Shown piece by piece: positions 10,633 to 19,583 of a DNA stretch of 39,953 nucleotides. A program made the position numbers and the translations under genes. Source of the DNA: Myxococcales bacterium (GTDB lineage: Bacteria; Myxococcota_A; Polyangia; Haliangiales; Haliangiaceae); assembly GCA_016794525.1 (NCBI GenBank), contig JAEUJY010000119.1, positions 1 through 39,953 of the forward strand. Direction: 5' to 3'. Under the pieces are notes generated by a model. That model made no database searches and had not been told where the DNA came from. It saw nothing but the letters and a program-made list of their open reading frames with translations. How positions within the stretch are numbered: position 1 is the stretch's first letter; every line of letters starts with the position of its first letter.

Positions 10633-12689
10633 GGGAAGAAGCAGCCCGGCGGCGTCGCGGTGGCGCCGGTGACCGCGTTGTCGGCCATCACCAGCTCGCG
10701 CTTCCAGAAGCACAGGTCGCTGGCGAACCGCAGGTAGCCGTACTGGTACAGGGTCGGGTTGCCGGTGTTCTCGATCAGCCGGCGATCGGGATCGTGGCGA
10801 TCGCCGTGACGGCGCGCGACGACGGTCGCGGCCGCCGCCAGCGCGTCCTGGGCCTCGCCCAGCCGCAGCGCGCCGATCGAGCGATCGCCGTCGGCCGCCG
10901 CCACCGCCGCGGCGTAGATGTCGGCGATGAACGCCGCGCGCAGCCGCGTGATCACGACGCCGTCGATCACCTCGGCCGCCCAGCGGTCGTCGGCCGGCAG
11001 CCGCTGCGTGCGCTCGGCGATCTCGCCCAGCTTGGCGGCGTAGGCCTCGAGGTCGGCCAGCGTCCCGGCGGCGAACGCCCGCCGCGCGGTCGGCGTCAGC
11101 TGCGCCACCTGGTCGACGTCGATCCGATCGGGCTGCGAGACGATGCCGGCCTCGACGCCCTGGTCGATCAGCGCGTCGCGCCCGGCCTGGTACGCGGCCA
11201 GCCGCTGGCCGATCAGCGCGTCGTGCTGGGCCAGCGCCAGCTCGACGATGCGCGGCGGCAGCTCGGGGTGATCGGGCGCGTACACCTCGGCCAGCTGATC
11301 GAGCACCGACGTCGGCTTCTGGTAGCTGGCGCGCAGCGCGGCCAGGTCGTTCTGCCAGTAGCCCCACTCCCAGCCGGTCGAGAACAGCAGCTGCTCGTCG
11401 AGCTGCGCCCACCCGCCGGCGGTCGCGGCGGCGGCGATGCGATCGACGTCGAGCTGCCGCGACAGCATGTACAGCGGCAGGTACGCCGGCACCGAGTCGT
11501 CGAAGGTCACCCAGTACGCGGTCTCGGGCTTGTACTGCACGCGCAGCCGGGCCCGCAGCCGATCGAACAGGAACTGGCGGTGCTCGTCGAACTCGTCGTG
11601 GTGGTACGCCCCGCCCGCGTCCTCGAACAGGTTGTAGTATATGACCGTGTGGACCTGCGGCACGATCCGCGGGTCGCAGAACTTCACGAGGAAGTAGTAG
11701 ATCAGGTTCTGGCCCATGTAGTCGACGCGCTGGTCGGGCGAGTCGCCGACGTGGATCACCGTCGTGACCTCGGCCTGGGGCGCCAGCGCGTGCAGCTGCG
11801 CGTAGGCGTCGTCGACGGTGGCGACGAACGTCGCCGGGTCGGCGCCGAAGAACTCGCCGAACGACAGCTCGTAGCCGTCGAACGGCAGGCCGTCGACCAG
11901 CCGCGGCAGCCGCTCGGCGATCTGGTCGTGGCTGGGCCGGGCGCCGTCGTCGATCAGGTCGTAGCCGTTCTGCAGGCTCGACGCGCCGAACAGCTGTAGC
12001 CCGAGGCCGGCCTTGAGGCCGCGGCGGTGGGCCGCCTCGAGCAGCGCCGCGGTCGACGCCTGCCAGGCCGCGCCCCGGGTCGGCTCGAGGATGTCGTCGA
12101 GCGCGACCCACTGCACGTAGTTGCCGCGGTTCTTGAGGATCCAGTCGAAGATCCGCCGGGCCTTGGCGCCGTCGTCGGTCGGCACCCACAGCGCGAACAG
12201 CGCCTCGGTCGGGTGCAGCGTGTGCAGGTGCAGGCCGCGGACGCGCATCTCGGGCGCGTGGACCACGCCCAGCCGCGCCACCGCCGCCGGGTCCGGCGTC
12301 GGGCGCGGCGGCACGTAGGTGTCGAACGGGTGGCGGAAGCGGTAGCCGAGCAGCTCGAAGACCTCGGCGACGCCGTACTGCGCGCCCAGCCGGTCGCTGG
12401 CGTGGACGGTCCAGCCGCGGCCGTCGGCCGCGCCGTCGACGCGGTAGCACTCGGCGCAGCCGCCGAGATCGGTCGCGACGACGATCCGGTACTGCGCCGC
12501 CGGGGCCGGCTCGCCGGTGGCGCCGACCGTCAGGCCGCGCCCCGGGATGAACGCGACGAACTCGTCGAACGTCGTCACCAGCTCCGGCGGCACCTCGAGC
12601 GCGATCGTCGCGTGGATGCCGTCGCCGCAGCCGGCCCACGCCAGCGCCGCCGCGACCGCGAGCGCCAGCCCCGGCGCGCCGCGCCTCAC
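10629..12689 (-). CDS. Lipoprotein resembling a glycoside hydrolase (GH20-like N-terminal domain plus TIM-barrel-like region)
   Basis: The product has 686 residues from GTG 12689, which overlaps the preceding stop as GTGA; a longer frame upstream is antisense shadow. The signal peptide ends with a lipobox (ALAWAGC, Cys21). Residues about 25-130 (YRIVVATDLGG, VHASDRLGAQYGVAEVFELL, YRFRHPF) look like the small alpha/beta domain that precedes the catalytic barrel in GH20, GH67 and related enzymes. A barrel-like region follows, with MRVRGLHLHTLHP, FDWILKNRGNYVQW, LKAGLGLQLFG and FDGYELSFGEFFG, then a helical C-terminus. The acidic residues in the ELSFGEFFG segment are candidate catalytic residues, but this is a guess. 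I cannot name the family or substrate. It is probably outer-membrane-anchored. It belongs to the operon 13672-10243. Confidence 0.78.
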   Translation of the reverse strand: MRRGAPGLALAVAAALAWAGCGDGIHATIALEVPPELVTTFDEFVAFIPGRGLTVGATGEPAPAAQYRIVVATDLGGCAECYRVDGAADGRGWTVHASDRLGAQYGVAEVFELLGYRFRHPFDTYVPPRPTPDPAAVARLGVVHAPEMRVRGLHLHTLHPTEALFALWVPTDDGAKARRIFDWILKNRGNYVQWVALDDILEPTRGAAWQASTAALLEAAHRRGLKAGLGLQLFGASSLQNGYDLIDDGARPSHDQIAERLPRLVDGLPFDGYELSFGEFFGADPATFVATVDDAYAQLHALAPQAEVTTVIHVGDSPDQRVDYMGQNLIYYFLVKFCDPRIVPQVHTVIYYNLFEDAGGAYHHDEFDEHRQFLFDRLRARLRVQYKPETAYWVTFDDSVPAYLPLYMLSRQLDVDRIAAAATAGGWAQLDEQLLFSTGWEWGYWQNDLAALRASYQKPTSVLDQLAEVYAPDHPELPPRIVELALAQHDALIGQRLAAYQAGRDALIDQGVEAGIVSQPDRIDVDQVAQLTPTARRAFAAGTLADLEAYAAKLGEIAERTQRLPADDRWAAEVIDGVVITRLRAAFIADIYAAAVAAADGDRSIGALRLGEAQDALAAAATVVARRHGDRHDPDRRLIENTGNPTLYQYGYLRFASDLCFWKRELVMADNAVTGATATPPGCFFP

Positions 12690-13672
12690 TGGACGTTGAT
12701 CGGGTAGGTGAAGGTGAAGCTGGCCTTCTGCACCGCCGGGAACGTCACCGCCTTGGCCGCCTTGTCGATGCAGCGCCCGGTCGGCGTGTCGACGAAGTCG
12801 CCGGTCTGCTCGTACGCGGTGATCGTGCCGGCGCCCGACACGGTGTAGACCAGCTTGGCCTTGCCGGGCACGCCGTAGTCGTCGAAGCAGGCGCGCGCCG
12901 CGGCGGTCACCGGCTTGAGCACGGTCTTGAGATCGTCGGGCGACAGCGTCGCGGGCAGCGCGGCGCTCGGATCGGTCTCGGGCGCCACCTCGGCGACGAG
13001 CTGGCCGCAGGCCGCGGGCTCGGCGGGCAGCGCGTCGGCCTTGGGGCTGGCGCAGACGATCGCGCCGTCGCACGGCTGCCACACGCGGAAGCCGAGGATG
13101 TCGACGGCGAGCACCCGGTGACCGTCGGTGGCGGCCAGCCCGTCCTGCGCGGCCGCCAGCTTGATCACGAACTGGCCGCGGGCGGTGGCGGCCTGGGCCC
13201 GCCAGCGATCGGCCGCGCCCTGGTTGGGGAACGACCGCGCCGCCTGGTGCACGCCGACCGCGGTGGCGACGTCGCCGGTCCAGCTCGGCGGCGCCTTGGC
13301 GCTGACGATGTAGAGGCCGCCGACCGGCTTGGCGCACGCGACGCAGCCGGTCAGGTTGAGCAGCATCGCCTTGGCGTCGGGATCCCACGGGCTGATCGTG
13401 AACGCGCCCGGCTCGGCGTCGACCAGCCAGGTGCCGGCGCGCAGCGTGGTCAGGCGGTGGTCGCGCACGGTGCGGCACAGCCGCTGGCTCATGCCGTCGC
13501 CCTGATCGCAGGCCGCGCTCAGCGCCCAGGCCACGCCGGCGAGGTCGGCGCCGTCGAGCCGGCCGGCGCCGCGCGCCAGCTCATCGAAGCTGCCGTCGGC
13601 GTGGGCCGTCGGCGTCGACACGAACGCGACCGCGACGGTCGCCACAGCGAGAGCGCATCCCCGGATCCGCAT
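12686..13672 (-). CDS. Exported protein with AgmX/PglI-type C-terminal domain
   Basis: The product has 328 residues from ATG 13672, with a signal peptide (CALAVATVAVAFVSTPTAHA). The open frame reaches back to 15427, but that extension is antisense to malate dehydrogenase. The middle part contains several Cys residues in pairs (NLTGCVACAKP, CDGAIVCASP) that may form disulfides. The last 90 residues (ACFDDYGVPGKAKLVYTVSG, GRCIDKAAKAVTFPA, ASFTFTYPINVQ) match the layout of the myxobacterial AgmX/PglI C-terminal tail: a Cys near the start, a strand-rich core, a second Cys and a final FP...Y-P strand. Two more copies occur at 19584-22693. It heads an operon with the glycosidase-like lipoprotein and the HNH protein, joined by GTGA overlaps. 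Molecular function is unknown. Confidence 0.78.
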   Translation of the reverse strand: MRIRGCALAVATVAVAFVSTPTAHADGSFDELARGAGRLDGADLAGVAWALSAACDQGDGMSQRLCRTVRDHRLTTLRAGTWLVDAEPGAFTISPWDPDAKAMLLNLTGCVACAKPVGGLYIVSAKAPPSWTGDVATAVGVHQAARSFPNQGAADRWRAQAATARGQFVIKLAAAQDGLAATDGHRVLAVDILGFRVWQPCDGAIVCASPKADALPAEPAACGQLVAEVAPETDPSAALPATLSPDDLKTVLKPVTAAARACFDDYGVPGKAKLVYTVSGAGTITAYEQTGDFVDTPTGRCIDKAAKAVTFPAVQKASFTFTYPINVQ

Positions 13673-13840
13673 AGGCCGGGGTGGTACCGCGGCGCGCCGG
13701 GGCTTGCAACTGCGCCCGGGGCGGGCGCCCACGCCGCGCCAGGAATCCGAGTCCCGAACACGATCGCGCGTTTCGGGTGGGGTACGTCCCCGTCGAGCGC
13801 GGGTGGCCAACCGGACGTCGCCGTCCCACCAGCCCCACCT

Positions 13841-13859
13841 GGGTCTTTTCGAAAGACCC
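13841..13859. terminator. Perfect 8-bp stem, 3-base loop hairpin
   Basis: GGGTCTTT (13841-13848) pairs with AAAGACCC (13852-13859) around TCG. It sits 4 bases beyond the stop of the YkvA-like gene (minus strand) and upstream of the next minus-strand gene, so it probably ends the YkvA transcript. No clear U-tract follows on the minus strand. Confidence 0.6.
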
Positions 13860-13863
13860 TCTT

Positions 13864-14403
13864 TCAAGCCTTGAGCTTGTGCGAGAGATACGCCTTGAGC
13901 CGGACCTCGGCGTCGGCGGCGTCGGTGATCACCACCGGCACGGTCTTCTTGACCTCGTCGTCGACCTCGGCGAACAGCGCCTTGCGCGCCGCGGCGTCGG
14001 CGAGCACGTTGGCCGGGGTCCGGCCGCGCACCGCGGTCTCCGACAGCTTGGCGCAGTAGGTGCGCAGCTTGTCGTAGGCGGCGCTGCCCAGGAACTCGCT
14101 GATGCGCTCGGCCTCGTTGGCCATGCGCGACAGGTTGATCTCGTGGCCCTCGGAGACCGCCGCCAGGCCGTGGCCGGCGGCCAGCTGCGAACACACCCGC
14201 AGCACCATCACGTCGTCGAGGGCGCCGATGCCTCCCTCCCAGTCGGGCACCAGGTCCATGCGCGTCACCAGGTAGCCCAGGGCGCCTGCGGCGAGACGTC
14301 GCGCCTCGGTCTCGGCGTTCGACTCGATCAGCGCCTTCAGCGCCGCCACGTCGCTGACGATCGACTCCGACCACGACTTGAAGGTCTCGATGTGCTTGGT
14401 CAC
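13864..14403 (-). CDS. YkvA/DUF1232 family protein
   Basis: The product has 179 residues, from GTG 14403 (reading VTKHIETFKSWSESI). The DUF1232 core is visible in ALGYLVTRMDLVPDWEGGIGALDDVMVLRVC, with the diagnostic DLVPD and a following DD pair. No export signal is present; the core may sit in or at the membrane as a hairpin. A soluble helical C-terminal part (YCAKLSETAVRGRTPANVL) ends in KAYLSHKLKA. The function of the family is not established. The gene is divergent from malate dehydrogenase, with only 67 bases between the two starts, so the promoters must be close together or overlap. A strong hairpin lies just past the stop. Confidence 0.75.
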   Translation of the reverse strand: MTKHIETFKSWSESIVSDVAALKALIESNAETEARRLAAGALGYLVTRMDLVPDWEGGIGALDDVMVLRVCSQLAAGHGLAAVSEGHEINLSRMANEAERISEFLGSAAYDKLRTYCAKLSETAVRGRTPANVLADAAARKALFAEVDDEVKKTVPVVITDAADAEVRLKAYLSHKLKA

Positions 14404-14470
14404 CCGCCGACGGTATCCCTTGGCCTCTGGCTTGCCAAGCCGGCACCGGCGGGGGTATGCACCGCCCACC

Positions 14471-15415
14471 ATGATCAAGCGTCCCAAGATCGCCATCGTT
14501 GGCGCCGGCGGTAACGTCGGCGCGGCCGTCGCCCAGTGGGCAGTCCAGAAGGAGCTCGGTGACCTGGTGCTCATCGATCTCAAGGCGCAGGCCGCCGAGG
14601 GCCGCGCCCTCGACCTGACCCAGTGCGGCCCGTGGGAGGGCTTCAACAACACGTCGTTCGTCGCCAGCGCCGACCTCGCGGCGATGGCCGGCGCCGACGT
14701 CGTGGTCATGACCGCCGGCGTCCCGCGCAAGCCGGGGCAGTCGCGCGAGGAGCTGATCAACATCAACGCCGGCATCGTCCGCGACATCTGCAAGGGCGTG
14801 AAGGAGCACGCGCCGAACGCCGTGCTGATCGTCGTGTCGAACCCGCTCGACGCGATGGTGTTCGTCGCCAAGCAGGTCACCGGCTTCCCCCGCGAGCGCG
14901 TCATCGGCTCGGCCGGCGTGCTCGACAGCGCCCGCTTCCGCACCTACCTGGCGCTGGCCGCCGGCGTGTCGGTCGAGGACGTCCACGCGATCGTGCTCGG
15001 CGCCCACACCGACAAGGACATGGTCCCGGTGCTGTCGACCGCGACGATCGGCAACGTGCCGGTCGGCAAGTTCCTGTCGGCCGAGCAGCTGACCAAGGTC
15101 GTCGACGACACCAAGAAGGGCGGCGCGACGCTGACCGCCCTGATGGGCACGTCGGCGTGGCTGGCGCCGGGCGCTGGCACCTGCCTGATGGTCGAGGCGA
15201 TCGTCCGCAACCAGGGCCGCATCCTGCCCTGCTCGGTCGAGCTCAACGGCGAGTTCGGCGTCACCGGCGCCTTCGTCGGCGTGCCGGTCAAGCTGTCGGC
15301 CAAGGGCGCCGAGGCGGTCTACGAGTTCGAGCTCTCCGCCGCCGAGAAGGACGCGTTCGCCAAGTCGGTCGCCGCCAACGTCGAGCTGATGGGCATCGCC
15401 AAGGGCTTCCTCTGA
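14471..15415 (+). CDS. mdh: Malate dehydrogenase (LDH-like family)
   Basis: The product has 314 residues from ATG 14471. It interconverts malate and oxaloacetate with NAD in the cytosol (TCA cycle). The N-terminal Rossmann signature is IAIVGAGGNVG, with acidic VLIDL at the end of strand 2, which favours NAD. The substrate loop AGVPRKPGQSREEL carries the arginines that select malate over lactate, and VSNPLDAM is the usual NPVD-type motif. GSAGVLDSARFRTYLA supplies the Asp and Arg. The catalytic His is His179, in LGAHTDKDMVPV. The usual motif is GGHGDxMVP, so this protein has one extra residue and an Ala just before the His. Length is normal for the family. Isocitrate dehydrogenase lies 3 kb away on the other strand, beyond a histidine kinase, so TCA genes are loosely grouped here. 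Confidence 0.93.
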   Translation: MIKRPKIAIVGAGGNVGAAVAQWAVQKELGDLVLIDLKAQAAEGRALDLTQCGPWEGFNNTSFVASADLAAMAGADVVVMTAGVPRKPGQSREELININAGIVRDICKGVKEHAPNAVLIVVSNPLDAMVFVAKQVTGFPRERVIGSAGVLDSARFRTYLALAAGVSVEDVHAIVLGAHTDKDMVPVLSTATIGNVPVGKFLSAEQLTKVVDDTKKGGATLTALMGTSAWLAPGAGTCLMVEAIVRNQGRILPCSVELNGEFGVTGAFVGVPVKLSAKGAEAVYEFELSAAEKDAFAKSVAANVELMGIAKGFL

Positions 15416-15448
15416 TCGCCTGATCACCGGGCCGCCCCGGGCCCCATG

Positions 15449-15534
15449 CCCGTGCCCGTGCCCGTGCCCGTGCCCGATCCGGTCTCCGATCCGGATCCCG
15501 ATCCGGATCCCGATCCCGATCCCGCTCCCAACGG
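15449..15534. repeat. Hexamer arrays: (CCCGTG)4 followed by CCSGAT-type units
   Basis: Four CCCGTG units (15449-15472) are followed by about ten CCCGAT/CCGGAT-type units (15473-15534), some degenerate. The array fills the gap between the convergent malate dehydrogenase and histidine kinase genes. Unlike the element at 3380-3492, it has no long inverted arm. The CCCGAT unit also ends the left arm of that first array, which suggests a related origin. Confidence 0.8.
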
Positions 15535-15554
15535 CGCCCGCCCGCGCCGCCCGC

Positions 15555-18146
15555 TCACACCGCCAGGTCAGCCTCGCCGCCGTCGTTGACGCGCTGGCCG
15601 CGCAGCACCCGGCCGATCGCGTCGAGCAGCGCCGCCGGCGAGCACGGCTTGGCGATCAGGCCGTAGGCGCCCTCGGCCAGGAGCGCGTCGGCGTCGGCGG
15701 CCGAGGTGAAGCCCGAGATCAGCAGCACCCGCAGGTCGGGGTGCGCGGCGCGCGCCTTGCGGAACATCTCCGGGCCGGCCATCACCGGCATCGCCATGTC
15801 GAGCAGCACGACGTCGAAGCCGCCCGGCGTGGCGGCCAGCGCCTCGAGGCCCTCGCGGCCGTGGGCGGCGACCACGACCTCGTAGCCCTCGCGCTCGAGG
15901 TGGCGCTGGGTCATCGTCCGCAACAGCGGCTCGTCGTCGACGATCAGCACCCGGCCGCGGCTGGCGGTGGGCGGGGCGGTGACGCGGCTGGGCTCGCGGG
16001 CGGCGTCGACGACCGCGGCCGCCTTGTCGCTGATCGGCACCAGGATGCGGAACGTCGCGCCGGCGCCGGGCGCGCTCTCGACGTCGATCGCGCCGCGGTG
16101 GCGCTGCACCGTGGCGTAGACCATCGCCAGCCCCAGGCCGGTGCCGCGCCCCAGCGCCTTGGTGGTGAAGAACGGCTCGAAGACCCGCTGGCGGGTCGCC
16201 TCGTCCATGCCGGGGCCGGTGTCGGTCACCGTGAGCGCGAGGTAGTCACCCGGCGGCAGCGTCGGGTGGTCGCCGAGCGTCGTCACCTTCAGCGCGATCG
16301 TCACCCGGCCGCGGTCGCCCATCGCGTCGGCGGCGTTGAGGCACAGGTTGAGCAGCGCGTGGTAGAGCTGGCCGGCGTCGCCCTCGATCGCGCCCAGGGT
16401 CGGCGCGAACGACGTCTCGACCTTCAGCTGCGGCGGCAGCGTCCGCGCCAGCGTCGCGACCACCGAGGTCACCACCGACTCGGGCCGCAGCACCTCGAGC
16501 TGCGCCAGCGGGCCCTGCCGGGTGAAGCCGACCAGGTTGCGCGTCAGATCAGCGGCGCGGCGGGCGGCCAGCAGGATCGCCTCGGCGTCGGCGCGCAGCT
16601 CCTCGCTGGGCGCGTCGGCGGCGATGAACTCGGCGGTCGACATGATCGCCGCCAGCGCGTTGTTCATGTCGTGGGCGACGCCGCCGGCGAGCCGGCCGAT
16701 CGCCTCCATCTTCTGCGCGTGCTGCAGCTGGGCCTGGCTGGCCTCGCGCTCGGCCCGGGCCTGCTCGCGCTCGCGCTCGTGCTCGACGCGGTCGGACACG
16801 TCGCGGGCGTTGAGCACCAGGCCGGCCACCGTCGGATCGGCCAGGCCGTTGGTGCCGATCACCTCGACGTCGATCCACCGGCCGTCGTCGTGGCGCTGCC
16901 GCCAGCCGGTGGTCGCCGGCGCCGCCGGGTCGGCCAGCAAGCGCGCGATCAGCGCGTCGACCGCGGCGGCGTCGTCGGCGTGGACCAGCTCGGCGAGGGC
17001 CCGGCCGACGCAGGCGCCCTCGGCGTCGCCGAACACCCGCGCCGCCGACGGGCTGACCCACCGCACCCGGCCGTCGCGATCGACGACGCTGATCACGTCG
17101 GCCGACTGCGCGACCAGCGCCCGGAACCGCGCCTCGCTGGCCCGGGTCGAGTTCTCGGCGGCGATCCGCGAGTTCTCGCGCCCGGCGACGATCTGCCGGG
17201 TCACGACCAGCGCCACCAGCAGCGCCGCCGCCCCCAGCACCAGCCGTTGCCCGACGGTCTGGGTGTGCCCGAACGAGGCCACCAGCACCGCGAACGTCGC
17301 GAGCAGCGCGGCGTGCGGCAGCCAGCTGCTCAGCCGCGGCCGGGGCGCGGCGGCGGTCGGCGCGGCGGTCGCGGCGGCGTCGCGTCGTTGCAGGTGGCCG
17401 GCCACCGCCATCACCGCGTAGCCCAGCGCCCAGAAGCTGTCGGTGATCCGGGTGCCGCGGTACTGCCCCGACAGCAGATCGTGGGCGTACGCGAGGTCGG
17501 CCACGAACAGCGCCGCGAACCCGCCGATCAGCGCGTGCAGCGAGCGCCGGGTGCCGGCCGGCAGCTGCCGCGCCAGCACCGCGATCACCGCGACGCCGAG
17601 CACCATGTCGGCCAGCGGGTACAGCGACAGCAGCGTCACCTCGAGCGCGGTGTGATCGCTGGCCACCGGCAGCAGGACGAACTGCAAGATCGCCGCGCCG
17701 CCGCCGACCATCATCGTCGACGCGTCGAGCGCGAAGGTCAGCCGCTCGGCCCGCGAGCCGAGCCGCTCGGGGAAGTGCAGCAGCCCCACCAGCGCGATCG
17801 GGAAGCACGCCGTGAAGAACGCGTCGCCCACCGACGGGAACGCGTCGCGGTGGGCGATCAGCGACAGGTAGTCGTAGGTGACGTTGGCGACGAGCCACGA
17901 CCCGCACCCGAGCGCCAGCAGCCACCACCCCCGCCGGACCCGCGGCGACGCGACCGCGCGCGCGGCCCGCACCATCACCACCACCGCGGCGATCAGCACC
18001 GGGTAGTCGGCCAGCTCGCCGACCCACGTCGGCGCCCCCGTGGCGTTGACGTTGGCGGCGGTCCACCCGACGTAGGCGAGCGTGTAGAGCACCACGCCCG
18101 CGATCAGCCAGGCCTGCCAGCCACGGGCCTGCGTGAGGCGCCCCAT
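15555..18146 (-). CDS. Hybrid sensor histidine kinase: multi-pass membrane sensor, PAS, kinase, receiver
   Basis: The product has 863 residues from ATG 18146; an in-frame ATG at 18200 is also possible, but adds a stretch that does not look membrane-like. The first 300 residues contain about nine hydrophobic segments, forming an integral membrane sensor. A PAS domain follows ([20 protein letters not shown], about residues 335-460), then a coiled linker and a phosphoacceptor helix, [16 protein letters not shown] with His492. The ATPase domain has [11 protein letters not shown] (N box), [10 protein letters not shown] and [17 protein letters not shown]-terminal receiver has [12 protein letters not shown], phospho-accepting Asp783 in VVLLDMAMP and the conserved Lys in LIAKPCSP. 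Phosphate probably passes from His492 to Asp783 and on to an unknown partner. No response regulator gene is adjacent. The signal sensed is unknown. Confidence 0.93.
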   Translation of the reverse strand: MGRLTQARGWQAWLIAGVVLYTLAYVGWTAANVNATGAPTWVGELADYPVLIAAVVVMVRAARAVASPRVRRGWWLLALGCGSWLVANVTYDYLSLIAHRDAFPSVGDAFFTACFPIALVGLLHFPERLGSRAERLTFALDASTMMVGGGAAILQFVLLPVASDHTALEVTLLSLYPLADMVLGVAVIAVLARQLPAGTRRSLHALIGGFAALFVADLAYAHDLLSGQYRGTRITDSFWALGYAVMAVAGHLQRRDAAATAAPTAAAPRPRLSSWLPHAALLATFAVLVASFGHTQTVGQRLVLGAAALLVALVVTRQIVAGRENSRIAAENSTRASEARFRALVAQSADVISVVDRDGRVRWVSPSAARVFGDAEGACVGRALAELVHADDAAAVDALIARLLADPAAPATTGWRQRHDDGRWIDVEVIGTNGLADPTVAGLVLNARDVSDRVEHEREREQARAEREASQAQLQHAQKMEAIGRLAGGVAHDMNNALAAIMSTAEFIAADAPSEELRADAEAILLAARRAADLTRNLVGFTRQGPLAQLEVLRPESVVTSVVATLARTLPPQLKVETSFAPTLGAIEGDAGQLYHALLNLCLNAADAMGDRGRVTIALKVTTLGDHPTLPPGDYLALTVTDTGPGMDEATRQRVFEPFFTTKALGRGTGLGLAMVYATVQRHRGAIDVESAPGAGATFRILVPISDKAAAVVDAAREPSRVTAPPTASRGRVLIVDDEPLLRTMTQRHLEREGYEVVVAAHGREGLEALAATPGGFDVVLLDMAMPVMAGPEMFRKARAAHPDLRVLLISGFTSAADADALLAEGAYGLIAKPCSPAALLDAIGRVLRGQRVNDGGEADLAV

Positions 18147-18233
18147 CCTGACCAGGATCGCGCGAAACCCCGCGGCGGCGCAACCGCCGCCGACCGGCAT
18201 TGGCCCGACCCGGACGGTCGAGCCCGGCGGCTG

Positions 18234-19454
18234 CTACCAGCTCGCCATCTCGGTCTTGAGGTTGGCGTCGAGCGTATCGAGGAAGTCCTGGGTGGTGAGC
18301 CAGGGGTGATCCTTCGAGATCAGGATCGCCAGGTCCTTGGTCATCTTGCCGCTCTCGACGGTCCGCACGCACACCTTCTCGAGGGCGTCGGCGAACTTCA
18401 CGACGTCGGGCGTGCCGTCGAACTGGCCGCGGTACTTGAGGCCCTGGGTCCAGGCGAAGATCGACGCGATCGGGTTGGTCGAGGTCGGCCGGCCCTTCTG
18501 GTGCTCGCGGTAGTGGCGGGTCACGGTGCCGTGGGCGGCCTCGGCCTCGACGGTCTTGCCGTCCGGCGTCAGCAGCACCGACGTCATCAGGCCGAGCGAG
18601 CCGAAGCCCTGGGCCACCGAGTCCGACTGGACGTCGCCGTCGTAGTTCTTGCACGCCCAGACGAAGCCGCCGTCCCACTTCATCGCCGAGGCGACCATGT
18701 CGTCGATCAGGCGGTGCTCGTAGGTGGTGCCCGCGGCCTTGAACTTCTCGGCGAACTCCTCGTCGAAGACCTTCTGGAACAGGTCCTTGAACCGGCCGTC
18801 GTACTTCTTGAGGATCGTGTTCTTGGTCGACAGGTACAGCGGCCAGCCGCGGTTGAGCGCGTAGTTCATGCAGCTGCGCGCGAAGCCGAGGATCTGCTCG
18901 TCGAGGTTGTACATGCCCATCGCGACGCCGCCGCCCGGGAACTCGAACACCTTGTACTCGACCGGCTTGCCGCCGTCGGCGGGCGTGAACGTCATCGTCA
19001 GCGTGCCCTTGCCCGGCACGACGAAGTCGGTGGCCTTGTACTGATCGCCGAAGGCGTGGCGGCCGACGACGATCGGCCGGGTCCAGCCCGGCACCAGCCG
19101 CGGCACGTTCGAACAGATGATCGGCTCGCGGAAGATCGTGCCGCCGACGATGTTGCGGATCGTGCCGTTGGGCGACTTCCACATCTCCTTGAGGCCGAAC
19201 TCCTTCACCCGGGCCTCGTCGGGGGTGATCGTCGCGCACTTGACCGCGACGCCGTACTGCTTGGTCGCGTTGGCGCTGTCGATCGTCACCTGATCGTTGG
19301 TCGCGTCGCGGTGCTCGATGCCGAGATCGAAGTACTTGAGGTCGATCTCCAGGTACGGGAGGATCAGCTTGTCCTTGATGAACTGCCAGATGATGCGGGT
19401 CATCTCGTCGCCGTCCATCTCGACGACGGGGTTCTTCACCTTGATCTTGGCCAT
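18234..19454 (-). CDS. icd: NADP-dependent isocitrate dehydrogenase, eukaryotic-type subfamily
   Basis: The product has 406 residues from ATG 19454, with AAAGGA at 19463-19468 (spacing 8). It oxidises isocitrate to 2-oxoglutarate and CO2 with NADP (TCA cycle). The homodimeric eukaryote-like form is recognised from [20 protein letters not shown] at the N-terminus, [71 protein letters not shown] and [20 protein letters not shown] with its following NPIASIFAW. These cover the substrate Arg/Asn residues and the metal-binding Asp. Length matches that family, not the shorter E. coli-type proteins. The next gene downstream on the same strand is the histidine kinase, 87 bases beyond the stop. Confidence 0.96.
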   Translation of the reverse strand: MAKIKVKNPVVEMDGDEMTRIIWQFIKDKLILPYLEIDLKYFDLGIEHRDATNDQVTIDSANATKQYGVAVKCATITPDEARVKEFGLKEMWKSPNGTIRNIVGGTIFREPIICSNVPRLVPGWTRPIVVGRHAFGDQYKATDFVVPGKGTLTMTFTPADGGKPVEYKVFEFPGGGVAMGMYNLDEQILGFARSCMNYALNRGWPLYLSTKNTILKKYDGRFKDLFQKVFDEEFAEKFKAAGTTYEHRLIDDMVASAMKWDGGFVWACKNYDGDVQSDSVAQGFGSLGLMTSVLLTPDGKTVEAEAAHGTVTRHYREHQKGRPTSTNPIASIFAWTQGLKYRGQFDGTPDVVKFADALEKVCVRTVESGKMTKDLAILISKDHPWLTTQDFLDTLDANLKTEMASW

Positions 19455-19551
19455 CGGAGCGTTCCTTTGCGGGGCGGCCGCGAGGTGCGGCGCGCCGCGT
19501 TCTTAGCGCACGCCGACGGTCGTCGGCAACCGATGCGCCGGGGCGGTGTCG

Positions 19552-19566
19552 GACGGTGATACCGTC
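19552..19566 (+). promoter_or_regulatory. Short inverted repeat ahead of the tandem lipoprotein genes
   Basis: GACGGT and ACCGTC arms flank a 3-base GAT, ending 17 bases before the ATG at 19584. An operator is possible, but the arms are short and the region is GC-rich. Confidence 0.2.
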
Positions 19567-19583
19567 AAGCGCCGGAGGGCCCG

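Noticed and set aside
15741-19559. 1272-residue plus-strand frame
   Set aside because: It runs antisense across the histidine kinase and isocitrate dehydrogenase genes. It is Arg/Gly/His/Val-rich with no domain.
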